A stretch of DNA of 64,000 bases, taken from assembly GCF_963666525.1 (NCBI RefSeq), contig NZ_OY762905.1:5039001-5103000 (forward strand), in the 5' to 3' direction. Source of the DNA: an uncultured Cohaesibacter sp. (lineage in GTDB: Bacteria > Pseudomonadota > Alphaproteobacteria > Rhizobiales > Cohaesibacteraceae). A model generated the notes under the pieces. It was not told the origin of the DNA. It saw nothing but the letters and a program-made list of their open reading frames with translations, and ran no database searches. This document shows positions 51,839 to 60,745 of the stretch, in pieces; the stretch's first letter is position 1; every line of letters starts with the position of its first letter. The position numbers were made by a program, and so were the translations under genes.

Positions 51839-53146
51839 ATGTCAGAACACTCTTTATCCTTCGTCCGCAAGGAAATGGTCGATCAGAGACCGGCTCCGGT
51901 ATCTTCGCAAGGCCCACTCTACTGGATGCATCAGAACCTGCTGTCATCCGTTCCAAACGCGCTGTTGACACTCCTGGGCATCTATATCATCTACCTGATC
52001 CTGAATGCCGTCATTCCGTTTGCGTTCATTCATGCGGTTTGGGAAGGGAAAGATCGTGAAGCCTGTGTTGTAACCGATGCGGCCGCACACGGCGCCTGCT
52101 GGGCTTATGTAAAAGCCTATTTCCCGCAGTTCGTCTATGGCCGCTATCCTGTCGACGAGATCTGGCGCGTCAACACTGTCTTTATCGTTGGTGCATTGGG
52201 CCTCATTCCGGCGCTCATTCCATCGCTTCCGTTCAAACGGGAAAACGTCCTCTTCATGCTACTTGTCTTTCCGGTCATGACATTCATTCTGCTGACCGGT
52301 GGCAACCTGGCTTTCGAGGATCACATTATCGCCTTTGTCATTATCTTCGTCGTCGTCATGGGGCTCGCTGCCCTCATCACATACGCGACACAAGGCAAGA
52401 TGAAGCCGGTTCTGACAACTGTCGGAGCAATCGGTATCGGCATTGCAATCATCTATGCGATCATGTCCATCGACTTCGGCCTCCAGCCTGTCGAAACAGC
52501 AAACTGGGGCGGGTTCCTTGTAACTCTCGTCATCGCGATCACGGGTATTGTGGCTTCGCTGCCGCTCGGCATCATCCTGGCCCTTGGCCGCCGTTCCAAG
52601 ATGCCGGTCGTTCGTCTTGTCTCGATCATCTTCATCGAGTTCTGGCGAGGCGTTCCGCTGATCACCGTGCTGTTCATGTCCTCGGTCGTGCTGCCGCTGT
52701 TCCTGCCGGAAGGCGTCAATTTCGACAAGCTGCTGCGCGCCCTGATTGGTGTTGCCCTTTTCTCCGCTGCCTATATGGCGGAAGTTGTCCGAGGTGGCTT
52801 GCAAGCCATCCCCAAAGGACAGTATGAAGGGGCCGACGCACTGGGACTGACCTTCTGGCAATCCACGGCACTGATCATCATGCCGCAAGCCTTGAAGCTG
52901 GTCATTCCGGGCATTGTGAACACCTTTATCGGGCTATTCAAGGACACCACGCTGGTTCTGATCATTGGTCTGTTTGATCTGTTGGGACAGGTTCAGTCCT
53001 CCTTTACGGATCCGACCTGGTCGACACCAGTGACATCGCATACGGGTTACCTCTTCGCAGCCATGGTCTTCTGGATCTTCTGCTTCGGTATGTCCCGCTA
53101 TTCAATTTTCATGGAAAACCGGCTGCACACCGGTCATAAACGATAA
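51839..53146 (+). CDS. aapM: General L-amino acid ABC transporter permease AapM
   Basis: 435 residues from ATG 51839 (MSEHSLSFV), 10 bp after aapQ, with AAGGAGA. About ten spans; the permease half has EFWRGVPLITVLFMSS and the coupling loop ALGLTFWQSTALIIMPQALKLVIPG. A long N-terminal region with extra spans (IYLILNAVIPFAFIHAVW) is normal for AapM. It works with AapQ and AapP. Confidence 0.94.
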   Translation: MSEHSLSFVRKEMVDQRPAPVSSQGPLYWMHQNLLSSVPNALLTLLGIYIIYLILNAVIPFAFIHAVWEGKDREACVVTDAAAHGACWAYVKAYFPQFVYGRYPVDEIWRVNTVFIVGALGLIPALIPSLPFKRENVLFMLLVFPVMTFILLTGGNLAFEDHIIAFVIIFVVVMGLAALITYATQGKMKPVLTTVGAIGIGIAIIYAIMSIDFGLQPVETANWGGFLVTLVIAITGIVASLPLGIILALGRRSKMPVVRLVSIIFIEFWRGVPLITVLFMSSVVLPLFLPEGVNFDKLLRALIGVALFSAAYMAEVVRGGLQAIPKGQYEGADALGLTFWQSTALIIMPQALKLVIPGIVNTFIGLFKDTTLVLIIGLFDLLGQVQSSFTDPTWSTPVTSHTGYLFAAMVFWIFCFGMSRYSIFMENRLHTGHKR

Positions 53147-53164
53147 GCAGTCAGGAGTAATACA

Positions 53165-53959
53165 ATGAGTGACAACGCAGTCGACGCAAAACCGAGCGAA
53201 GTCAAGAAAATGCACGTCTCCGAGACCGATGTCGCAATCGAAATCGAAAAGATGAACAAGTGGTACGGTGATTTCCACGTTCTCAGGGACATCAACCTGA
53301 AGGTCATGCGCGGAGAACGCATCGTTATCGCAGGGCCATCCGGCTCGGGCAAATCGACCATGATCCGCTGCATCAACCGGCTTGAAGAACATCAGGAAGG
53401 CAAGATCATCGTTGATGGCATCGAGCTGACCAACGATCTGAAAAAGATCGACGAGATCCGCAGGGAAGTTGGCATGGTGTTCCAGCACTTCAACCTTTTC
53501 CCGCATCTGACGATTCTCGAAAACCTGACGCTGGCACCGGTCTGGGTTCGCAACATGCCCAAGAAGGAAGCCGAAGAGATTGCCATGCACTATCTGGAGC
53601 GCGTAAAGATTCCGGAACAGGCCCTGAAATATCCCGGCCAGCTTTCCGGCGGTCAGCAGCAGCGTGTGGCCATCGCCCGTTCGCTCTGCATGAACCCGCG
53701 CATCATGCTGTTCGATGAGCCGACCTCGGCCCTCGATCCGGAAATGATCAAGGAAGTGCTCGACGTTATGGTTTCGCTCGCCGAAGAAGGCATGACCATG
53801 CTCTGCGTGACCCACGAAATGGGCTTTGCCCGTCAGGTTGCCAACCGCGTGATTTTCATGGATGCCGGCCAGATCGTAGAACAGAACGAGCCGGAAGAAT
53901 TCTTCACCAATCCTCAGCACGAACGGACCAAGCTGTTCCTCAGCCAGATCCTTCACTAG
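53165..53959 (+). CDS. aapP: General L-amino acid ABC transporter ATP-binding protein AapP
   Basis: 264 residues. Walker [11 protein letters not shown]-loop [12 protein letters not shown], signature [15 protein letters not shown], Walker [15 protein letters not shown] and switch VTHEMGFA are all standard for polar-amino-acid importers. An N-terminal extension of about 20 residues precedes the domain. CAGGAG lies before the ATG. Last gene of aapJQMP, with a strong terminator behind it. Confidence 0.96.
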   Translation: MSDNAVDAKPSEVKKMHVSETDVAIEIEKMNKWYGDFHVLRDINLKVMRGERIVIAGPSGSGKSTMIRCINRLEEHQEGKIIVDGIELTNDLKKIDEIRREVGMVFQHFNLFPHLTILENLTLAPVWVRNMPKKEAEEIAMHYLERVKIPEQALKYPGQLSGGQQQRVAIARSLCMNPRIMLFDEPTSALDPEMIKEVLDVMVSLAEEGMTMLCVTHEMGFARQVANRVIFMDAGQIVEQNEPEEFFTNPQHERTKLFLSQILH

Positions 53960-53985
53960 GAAACGTGATCGCAGTCAATAAAGAA

Positions 53986-54014
53986 AGAGCCCGGACAGTT
54001 TGTCCGGGCTCTTT
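53986..54014. terminator. Terminator shared by aap operon and outer-membrane protein gene
   Basis: 12-bp perfect arms (AGAGCCCGGACA and complement) with a GTT loop, followed by TT on the plus strand and a short A-rich flank before it, between convergent stops. Confidence 0.88.
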
Positions 54015-54065
54015 TGCATTGAGGGTCAGATGAGGCGTTGAACCTCTCTTGCCTGACGATCTGTC

Positions 54066-54722
54066 CTAGAAGTGGTAGGACAGGCCGACCTTGGCAACAG
54101 CGCCGTCAACATCCGTCTTGGAGCTGGTACCGCCGAAATTGTAATTCTTGTGGTTGGACCAGCGATAGCCAGCCTCTGCACGCAAGGACACATTGTCAGC
54201 AACCATGGCTTCCACGCCACCCGTAGCGCCCACAAAGGTGTGAACGTTGTCGTCAGACACATTGGTTGCACGATCGGTCAGCTTGCCATCCTGGAAACCG
54301 ACGCCAACAGCGGCATAAGGCATAAAGAAGCCCATGTCGTAGCCCGCACGAACGCGCGCTTCGGTATCCCATCTGCTTTCAAAGCGGGTGGTAGCGTTCT
54401 TGTTGTCAATATCGTTGTAGTTGACGGACAATTCAGGACCAAACACGAAATGGTCATAGGTGAAATTGTAACCGCCAAACGCACCGATGGAAACGCCGTC
54501 ACCGTCTACGGAATTGGCGCCACCGTTCGTATCAGTGCCACTCCAGGTCCAGCCAGCAGCAGCACCGGCATAGGCACCAGCCCATGGTGTGCCCATGACT
54601 TCAGCCGGAGCCGGATCGGCATAGGCCGGTTCGGACTGAGGCAGGTCGGCAGCCATGCTGACGCCAGTTGCAGCCATCAAAACAATTGCACTCGATACAA
54701 TAACTCTTTTCATTTTCATCAC
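54066..54722 (-). CDS. Outer-membrane beta-barrel protein, Omp25/Omp31-like
   Basis: 218 residues with a signal peptide (MKRVIVSSAIVLMAATGVSMA, cleaved before ADLP). A Pro-rich linker and eight predicted strands with alternating aromatic residues follow: WAGAYAGAAAGWTW, SIGAFGGYNFTYDHFVFGPELS, FMPYAAVGVGF, SLRAEAGYRW. The last residue is Phe (KVGLSYHF), the signal for barrel insertion. Such small barrels anchor or stabilise the outer membrane in Rhizobiales. It is monocistronic. Confidence 0.9.
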   Translation of the reverse strand: MMKMKRVIVSSAIVLMAATGVSMAADLPQSEPAYADPAPAEVMGTPWAGAYAGAAAGWTWSGTDTNGGANSVDGDGVSIGAFGGYNFTYDHFVFGPELSVNYNDIDNKNATTRFESRWDTEARVRAGYDMGFFMPYAAVGVGFQDGKLTDRATNVSDDNVHTFVGATGGVEAMVADNVSLRAEAGYRWSNHKNYNFGGTSSKTDVDGAVAKVGLSYHF

Positions 54723-54912
54723 CGCTAGTTTGTTGTCATGTCTTTTGACTTATGCGACTGAACAACGTTTATCAGCGAGTGATGTTCCTATCGTGGTGGA
54801 ATTAAGCCAATATTATGGCAACGCCTAATAGTGACAACTTTGCAACAGAATTGGTAAGTTGGCAGAAAGCGGGGGTAATACCCCCACTTCCAAGGACGCG
54901 ACAAAGAGCGGT

Positions 54913-55761
54913 CTAGTCCCGTTCAATCACGCTGTCTTGCCGCGAAGCCCACTCAGTCCAGGAGCCGTCATAGAGCGCCAGTTTCGTCTGTCCGATGGTA
55001 TCGAGCGCCAGATAGAGAATGGCGGCAGTCGCCCCGGAACCGCAGGACGTGATGATCGGCTTGGACAGATCGACCCCGGCGTCGACAAAGCGAGCCCTGA
55101 GTGCATCGACATCCTTCAGACGCCCGGTTTCGTCAATCAGCCCTCCAAAAGGCACGTTGCGGGAACCAGGCATGCGCCCGGAAGACAAATGGGGCCGTGG
55201 TTCGGGCGCAGTTCCGCGCCAGCGTTCTTCTGAACGCGCATCGACAATCTCGACGCTATCGTCACGGATCGCCCTCAGCATGTCCTCAAAGCTCTTGACG
55301 GCACTGTGGTCGAGCTGCGCATGGAAATTGCCTTGTGCCCGCTTGGCGAGCACATCGGTCACCGGCTTCTTTTCCGCTCTCCATTTGGGTAGCCCGCCGT
55401 CGAGTATAAAGACATCCTTGACGCCCATGACACGGAAGGTCCACCACAGCCGCGGTGCGGAACTCAACCCGAGTCCATCGTAGACCACGATGGTCTGCCC
55501 ATTACTGATCCCCATTTTGGAGACCGCATCGCTGAACATCGCAGCACTTGGCAACATGTGCGGCAAGTCGGTCGACAGGTCCGCAATTTCGTCGATATCG
55601 AAGAACATGGCTCCGGGAATGTGGGCCCGCGCAAATTCCATCTTGGGGTCACGTTCAAGCTGCGGCAAGTACCATGACCCGTCCAGCACAACCACGTCAG
55701 GGCTATCGAGATGTTGTTCCAGCCAATCCGTATCCACCAGCCATTTTGTGCGTTCAGCCAT
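54913..55761 (-). CDS. sseA: 3-mercaptopyruvate sulfurtransferase
   Basis: 282 residues from ATG 55761 (MAERTKWLVDTDWLEQHL); the frame extends upstream but homologues begin here. Two rhodanese domains: domain 1 with DGSWYLPQLERDPKMEFARAHIPGA, domain 2 with the catalytic cysteine in TSCGSGATA, the CGSG(A/V)T loop that marks mercaptopyruvate specificity rather than thiosulfate. It transfers sulfur from 3-mercaptopyruvate to thiols or cyanide in the cytosol. It is not related in location to the secreted rhodanese at 30563. Confidence 0.92.
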   Translation of the reverse strand: MAERTKWLVDTDWLEQHLDSPDVVVLDGSWYLPQLERDPKMEFARAHIPGAMFFDIDEIADLSTDLPHMLPSAAMFSDAVSKMGISNGQTIVVYDGLGLSSAPRLWWTFRVMGVKDVFILDGGLPKWRAEKKPVTDVLAKRAQGNFHAQLDHSAVKSFEDMLRAIRDDSVEIVDARSEERWRGTAPEPRPHLSSGRMPGSRNVPFGGLIDETGRLKDVDALRARFVDAGVDLSKPIITSCGSGATAAILYLALDTIGQTKLALYDGSWTEWASRQDSVIERD

Positions 55762-55906
55762 TATATTCTCCACGTCAGAAACTGTTGCTTCGAGGCTAGA
55801 AGCGGGAAGCATGTCATGCAAGGCGGTTCACCTACTTTGTCCCAATAAAGCGTACCCGACGGGGAGGAGAGGGTTGCCGGCTGTCATTCGCACCGTGTCA
55901 AATGCG

Positions 55907-55936
55907 ATAAAAAAAGGCCAGCAACGAGCTGGCCTC
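55907..55936 (-). terminator. Terminator of the AhpD-like gene
   Basis: On the minus strand AGGCCAGC, a 5-nt loop, GCTGGCCT, then a T-run, 35 bp beyond the stop of the gene at 55971. Confidence 0.85.
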
Positions 55937-55970
55937 TCTTTTGTCTTCAAGACTGATCCGCCTAGACGGA

Positions 55971-56318
55971 TTAGTCCTTTTTGGAAATCTGAGCAAATGC
56001 TTCCATGGCATGTGCAGCATACATCAGAGCCGGGCCGCCGCCCATGTAGATGGCGCAACCGAGGGTCTCTTCCAGTTCTTCCTTGGTCACGCCAAGACGA
56101 ACCAGAGCAGCGGTATGGAAAGCCATGCAGGGTTCACAGCGCAGGGCAACGGCAATTGCCAGCGTGATCAGCTCTTTGGTTTTCTCGTCAAGAGCGCCAT
56201 TCTTGGTTGCGCCGCCAGCCATGGCATAAAAGCCAGAGATGGTGTCCGGCTGGTCCTTTTTCAGAACTGCAACCTGGGAAGAAACGTCTTTCATCATTTG
56301 TTTGTAATCGGAAGCCAT
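55971..56318 (-). CDS. Carboxymuconolactone decarboxylase/AhpD-like protein
   Basis: 115 residues from the ATG at 56318 (MASDYKQMM); ATG 56330 is an alternative. It shows the CMD fold with the redox motif CEPCMAFHT (C-x2-C-x3-H) and GVTKEELEETLGCAIYMGGGPALMYA. Proteins of this type act as thiol peroxidases or in disulfide exchange, as AhpD does, rather than as decarboxylases. It is monocistronic with its own terminator. Confidence 0.88.
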   Translation of the reverse strand: MASDYKQMMKDVSSQVAVLKKDQPDTISGFYAMAGGATKNGALDEKTKELITLAIAVALRCEPCMAFHTAALVRLGVTKEELEETLGCAIYMGGGPALMYAAHAMEAFAQISKKD

Positions 56319-56638
56319 TGCGAACCTCATTTTGGAAACTGTGAACCATGATGGTCGACTAATGTATTACGCGCTCATCGGCCCTATTTCAATAGTTTCA
56401 AACATACATAGCTATAAAAATTTGGAATTTTAGCTACCTGTTTAAAACCATTGGCTTCACAGACCGGAAGCACCGGTGACAATCTGCCGTCTGCAGACCG
56501 CACCATCTTAGTATATTGCAATTTGCCTGCAATAGGACATCGGTCACCAGGTTTTAAACTGGCAATGCCGCGGTAAAGAGAAGCAAGGCCGACCGTATTC
56601 TCGCGTCCCTTGCCCGCAGCGAGCGAAAAAGATCGAGA

Positions 56639-57355
56639 CTAGTCGGCGAACTTGATTCGAATCCGGCGGTTCTGTTTTCCCTTGTTCTCGATCTTGGCTA
56701 CGACGACGGCGCCGATTTCGGAGGTTTTGCCTACGTGGCTGCCGCCACACGGCTGCAAATCCACGTCCCCGATCGCCACAAGCCGCACCTTGCCGGACCC
56801 TCTGGGCGGCTGGACGGACATGGTTTTGACCAGATCCGGCTGGGAATCGAGCTCCTCGTCGGTAATCCACCGGGTGGAAACATCATAGTCCTTTTCAATC
56901 AGGTCCATGAGTTTCTCGGTGAGTGATTCCTTGGTGAAATCGGGATCCGGCAACATGAAGTCCAGACGGGCATCCTTGTCACTGACCTGACCTCCAGTAA
57001 CCGGGAAGGGGACAGCTACGGACAGCAGATGCAGCGCCGTGTGGAAGCGCATATGTTTGTAACGCGTCTCCCAGTCGATTTGACAGGTCACAGCATCACC
57101 AACCTTCACGCCAATGGCCTGATCGGCTGCCGGAACATGCAGAATGTCACCGCCGTCCTTGTCCTTCACAGTCGTCTGAATCTGGATGGTTTCCCCGCCA
57201 GCCAATGTCAAAACACCCGAGTCGCCAGGTTGTCCGCCGCCAGTAGGATAAAATACAGTGCGGTCAAGAATGATGGTGCCGTCGTCCCTTACCCCTGCGA
57301 CCGTTGCATCGCAGCAAGTGAGGTAGGAATCATGGCGAAACAGATCTTCAGTCAC
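56639..57355 (-). CDS. Alanyl-tRNA editing protein AlaX
   Basis: 238 residues from GTG 57355 (MTEDLFRHDSYL), chosen because AGAGG lies 8 bp upstream and homologues begin there; the open frame upstream reads through the terminator of the next gene. FYPTGGGQPGDSG opens the domain. The zinc ligands of the editing site are in HTALH (His-x3-His) and CGGSH (Cys-x3-His). It hydrolyses mischarged Ser- or Gly-tRNA(Ala) in trans. The GTG start is strongly supported by its site. Stand-alone gene. Confidence 0.9.
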   Translation of the reverse strand: MTEDLFRHDSYLTCCDATVAGVRDDGTIILDRTVFYPTGGGQPGDSGVLTLAGGETIQIQTTVKDKDGGDILHVPAADQAIGVKVGDAVTCQIDWETRYKHMRFHTALHLLSVAVPFPVTGGQVSDKDARLDFMLPDPDFTKESLTEKLMDLIEKDYDVSTRWITDEELDSQPDLVKTMSVQPPRGSGKVRLVAIGDVDLQPCGGSHVGKTSEIGAVVVAKIENKGKQNRRIRIKFAD

Positions 57356-57526
57356 GATCGAGCCTCTAGAAATGAATTGGATAAATCTGCTGAACAGCAG
57401 GATGCACACTCTGGCACGTTGCGACCTGAGGAACAAGGCCAATCCCTGCGACATCGGGCCATAGGCAGAAGACGAAAGCTGAAGGGGCAGGGAGTCCGCG
57501 TTTGGCTCAGTGGACGGAATATCCGT

Positions 57527-57574
57527 CAAAAAAAACGCGCTCTCTTCGCTTTGGGGGGACGAAAGAGAGCGCGT
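57527..57574 (-). terminator. Terminator of the iron alcohol dehydrogenase gene
   Basis: On the minus strand a 13-bp GC-rich stem with one bulge (CGCGCTCTCTTTCG/CGAAGAGAGCGCG), an 11-nt loop, then T8. It lies 50 bp past the stop at 57623. Confidence 0.88.
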
Positions 57575-57622
57575 CACCAGCTCACAAGGGAGGATGGTCG
57601 CTGGAGGAGATGTGCCCGACGA

Positions 57623-58741
57623 TCAGAACGCCTGACGATAGATGGCTTCGATATCAGCCACAGAAAGATCGACCGGGTTCCAGTCAAGCAGACGACGGAT
57701 ATCGTGTGCTTCCTGAGCCATGGAAGCCAGATCTTCTTCCGGAACACCGTGAGCACGCAGTCTCATGTCAAGTCCGAGCGATTCGCAGAAGGCTTTTGCC
57801 CCTGCCAGAACCTCTTCAACCGTCGAACCGGAGAAGCCCAAAGCAGCGCAGATCTTGGCAGTTTTCTCTGGCGCTGCTGGCGTGTTGGCTGCCAGCGTAT
57901 GCGGGAAAATCAACGCGTTAGCGATGCCATGAGCCAGATGGTAGCGAGTGCCCAGCGGGTAGGAGATGGCATGGCCGGACGTCGTGTTGACCGGACCAAG
58001 GCAGACACCGCCATAAAAGGCAGCCAGCGCCAGACCCGTCCGCGCTTCGGCGTCTGATCCGTCTTCGACGGCACGTTTGAGATATTTGCCAACCAACTCG
58101 ATGCCTTGCAGGGCATAGCTGTCGATGATCGGATGAGAGCGCTTGGACGTGAAAGCCTCAACGCAGTGCGCCATGGCATCAACGCCAGTTGCTGCGGTGA
58201 CCTTGGCAGGAACCGTCATCGTCATGCTAGGATCAACAATCGCAAGATCGGCCAGCATATGAACACTTTCCGTCGCCACCTTGCTGTTGGTTTCGGGGTT
58301 GGTCACCAGAGCACGGGTACCGACTTCCGAACCTGTTCCGGCGGTTGTCGGGATCTGAACAAGACCAACCTTGCGCGGCAGGGCACGATGTGGGCCGGAG
58401 ATATCCGTGAATTTCACATCCTGCCAGACGAGCACTGCAACAAGTTTGGCAAGGTCCATGGCAGAGCCGCCACCAAAACCGATCACCACATCACACCCGG
58501 CAGCAGCTTCTACGGCTTTCTGCAGGTTGGCAATATCGGGTTCAGGCACAACATCGCCAAAACAATTGACATTTTTCAGCCCCAGCATGTCCAGACGGGC
58601 GACGTTGACAGCATCGGCAACAACAAAAGGAGCCTTGTACCCTTTCTTTTCAACCCAGTCAGCCAGCGACCGGATGGTCCCTTCACCGAACCTGATAACA
58701 GACGGAAACTGCATTTCCAATGGAGACGTAAGGGATAGCAT
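57623..58741 (-). CDS. Iron-containing alcohol dehydrogenase
   Basis: A 372-residue group III (Fe-ADH) enzyme. The NAD loop is IGFGGGSAMDLAK. PTTAGTGSEVGTRALVT is the family signature, and metal ligands are in the ATGVDAMAHCVEAF and HLAHGIANALIFPH segments (His and Asp). It interconverts an alcohol or hydroxyacid and its carbonyl with NAD(P). Divergent from tctBCA and sharing its control region, it probably oxidises or reduces the imported carboxylate or a product. Substrate unknown; 4-hydroxybutyrate-type and glycerol-type members share this look. Confidence 0.85.
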   Translation of the reverse strand: MLSLTSPLEMQFPSVIRFGEGTIRSLADWVEKKGYKAPFVVADAVNVARLDMLGLKNVNCFGDVVPEPDIANLQKAVEAAAGCDVVIGFGGGSAMDLAKLVAVLVWQDVKFTDISGPHRALPRKVGLVQIPTTAGTGSEVGTRALVTNPETNSKVATESVHMLADLAIVDPSMTMTVPAKVTAATGVDAMAHCVEAFTSKRSHPIIDSYALQGIELVGKYLKRAVEDGSDAEARTGLALAAFYGGVCLGPVNTTSGHAISYPLGTRYHLAHGIANALIFPHTLAANTPAAPEKTAKICAALGFSGSTVEEVLAGAKAFCESLGLDMRLRAHGVPEEDLASMAQEAHDIRRLLDWNPVDLSVADIEAIYRQAF

Positions 58742-59164
58742 TGATCATTCCTCCCGGCGTGGCATTTCAAGACACATGTTTTTGACAACACGCAGCACTT
58801 GACAATTTTTTGCCAAGGCGCGCAGCATTTTTTCTAAAGATCGACCTTAAATTGCGCTCAATTCAAATATTTGTCAATCTTGTATTGACATGTAAAATAG
58901 ATTTAGGCACCGCACAATCGTGTATCCACAAATTTGAGAGACCCTCAGAATAATTCATTATATTGAGCAAATTCAATGATTTAAATCGATATAATTGGAG
59001 AAAATTGCCAAATCAGAAACAGTCGAAACATTTCAGGCTTCTTAGACTAATCACCAATTGGCACAATTGAGTTGACAAATTGTCAGATTGGAAGCATCTT
59101 GTAACCCAAGGTCCGAGAAGACCTTTGGGGGTCCTTTCTGATCCACCCCCATTTGGAGGAATAC
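58742..59164. promoter_or_regulatory. Divergent control region with two inverted repeats
   Basis: 423 bp without a gene. TGTCAAT-N5-ATTGACA lies at 58872-58890 and TGACAAATTGTCA at 59073-59085, both built from TGACA/TGTCA halves. The second overlaps a TTGACA (-35-like, 59072-59077) before tctB. This looks like a two-site operator of one regulator, perhaps of the GntR type. The region is AT-rich. Confidence 0.55.
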
Positions 59165-59626
59165 ATGACGACTGTATCGGAACGTAAAAGCGATATGTGG
59201 ATCGGCGGTGGTTTGCTGATCTTTTGCGCCATCTCAGCCTGGCTTACCCTCAGCATCAAACAGGGCATGATCAATTCGGTCGCTGGCCCGTCAATGGTCC
59301 CGTGGATCATGATTGGCGGTACTGCAATCCTCGCTCTGATGATGATTTTCAGGGCTAAGGCAGCTGAACAGGGCAAGGAAGAAAAGACGATTTCCATGCC
59401 CGATGTTCGCACATTGGTCATCATGTTGGCTTTTGTGCTTCTGCTGATCGCCTATGCACTGGCATTCTATCCAATAGGCTACATACCAGCCACGCTCGTG
59501 ACCTTTTTCGTCGGTCTCTGGTTGCTTGGGGAAAGACGCTGGCTCGTCTTTGTCCTGTTCCCGGCGATCATGACTTGCGCCGTCTATTTCGGCTTTACAG
59601 AACTTCTGTCGGTCTGGCTCCCATAA
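59165..59626 (+). CDS. tctB: Tripartite tricarboxylate transporter, small membrane subunit TctB
   Basis: 153 residues with four hydrophobic spans (WIGGGLLIFCAISAWLTL; VPWIMIGGTAILALMMIF; LVIMLAFVLLLIAYALAF; WLVFVLFPAIMTCAVYF). The ATG at 59165 follows GGAGG. TctB is poorly conserved and assigned mainly by length, spans and position before tctC and tctA. It pairs with TctA in the inner membrane. Confidence 0.85.
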   Translation: MTTVSERKSDMWIGGGLLIFCAISAWLTLSIKQGMINSVAGPSMVPWIMIGGTAILALMMIFRAKAAEQGKEEKTISMPDVRTLVIMLAFVLLLIAYALAFYPIGYIPATLVTFFVGLWLLGERRWLVFVLFPAIMTCAVYFGFTELLSVWLP

Positions 59627-59662
59627 GCATAGTCACGCCGTTCATTCTCGGGAGGATAACGA

Positions 59663-60628
59663 ATGAAAAAATCCCTGCTATCCCTTTCTGTCGCAGTCGC
59701 AGCCGTCATGGCCGCTGGCACAGTCTCCGCCGCAGACTTCCCTGCACGTCCAATTCAGGTCGTCGTGCCTTACTCTGCAGGCGGTTCTACTGACCTTTCC
59801 CTGCGCGTCTTTGCTGACACCTTCGAAAAGAACTTCGAAGGCAAGCAGATGGTCATCCGCAACCAGCCAGGTGGCGGCGGCGGTATCGGCACTTCCGCTG
59901 TGGCACATGGTCGTCCGGACGGCTATACGATTGGCGCAGCAGCCCAGGGCCCGATCGCCATCAAACCGCACATCGGCGGCACCGACTACGGCGTAGAAGA
60001 CTTCAACTATGTTGGTCTGTTCGCACGCTCCCTGCAGCTGCTTGTTGCTTGTAAAGACGCACCGTTCAATGACTATGACTCCTTCATTGAATATGCCAAA
60101 GCCAACAAGCCTCAGGTCGGCAACTCCGGCGCTGGTGGTGCCAACCAGATTTCTGCCGAAGCATTTGCAGAAGCCGCAGGCATCAAGATCGAATCCATTC
60201 CGTTCGAAGGTTCTTCCAAGGCTCGCACGGCCTGCATCGGCGGCCACATCCATGCAATGGTTGCCTCTCCGGCAGAAGCTAAGGCAGCAGCCGACTCTGG
60301 CCAGATGGTTCCGATCTTCGTGATGGAAGACAAGCGCATCGATCTGTTCCCAGATACCCCGACCGCCGTGGAAAAGGGCGTGGACTTCACCTGGTCTTCC
60401 TGGAAGGGCATCGTGGCTCCGAAGACAGTACAGGGTGAAACCCTCGAATACCTGCGCGCTGCCGTCCAGAAAGTCGCGACTGACCCGGCCTTCATCAAGA
60501 AAATGACCGACATGGGCGAATTCGTGACCTATGAAGATGCTGCAACCTTCGAAGCACGCGTCAAAAAGGATAGCGAAGTCTCCAAGAAGGTTCTTGAAGA
60601 CCTCGGCATGCTGGGCATGAACAAGTAA
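59663..60628 (+). CDS. tctC: Tripartite tricarboxylate transporter, binding protein TctC
   Basis: 321 residues with a signal peptide (MKKSLLSLSVAVAAVMAAGTVSA). The Bug/TctC fold is shown by FPARPIQVVVPYSAGGSTD, NQPGGGGGIGTSAVAHGRPDGYT and the ligand-Asp region. GGGAGGATAA precedes the ATG. It binds the substrate in the periplasm, citrate or another small carboxylate in known cases. It is followed by a strong hairpin before tctA. Confidence 0.92.
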   Translation: MKKSLLSLSVAVAAVMAAGTVSAADFPARPIQVVVPYSAGGSTDLSLRVFADTFEKNFEGKQMVIRNQPGGGGGIGTSAVAHGRPDGYTIGAAAQGPIAIKPHIGGTDYGVEDFNYVGLFARSLQLLVACKDAPFNDYDSFIEYAKANKPQVGNSGAGGANQISAEAFAEAAGIKIESIPFEGSSKARTACIGGHIHAMVASPAEAKAAADSGQMVPIFVMEDKRIDLFPDTPTAVEKGVDFTWSSWKGIVAPKTVQGETLEYLRAAVQKVATDPAFIKKMTDMGEFVTYEDAATFEARVKKDSEVSKKVLEDLGMLGMNK

Positions 60629-60656
60629 GCCAAAAGCTTCCCCGCAGACTATTGCT

Positions 60657-60678
60657 GGAGCGCGCGCCCGCGCGCTCC
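60657..60678 (+). terminator. Intercistronic GC-rich hairpin after tctC
   Basis: 10-bp perfect arms (GGAGCGCGCG and complement) around two bases, 28 bp after the stop. No T-run follows, so it is more likely a stabilising hairpin. Confidence 0.7.
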
Positions 60679-60745
60679 GGTCCTCAAAGAAAAAACTGTC
60701 ACGTCTGAAGACGAAGACTTCAGCAGATTTGTCTGAAAGTTGACC

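Noticed and set aside
57029-58057. A 342-codon plus-strand frame across alaX and the Fe-ADH gene
   Set aside because: It runs through two convincing minus-strand genes and a terminator, so it is not a gene.
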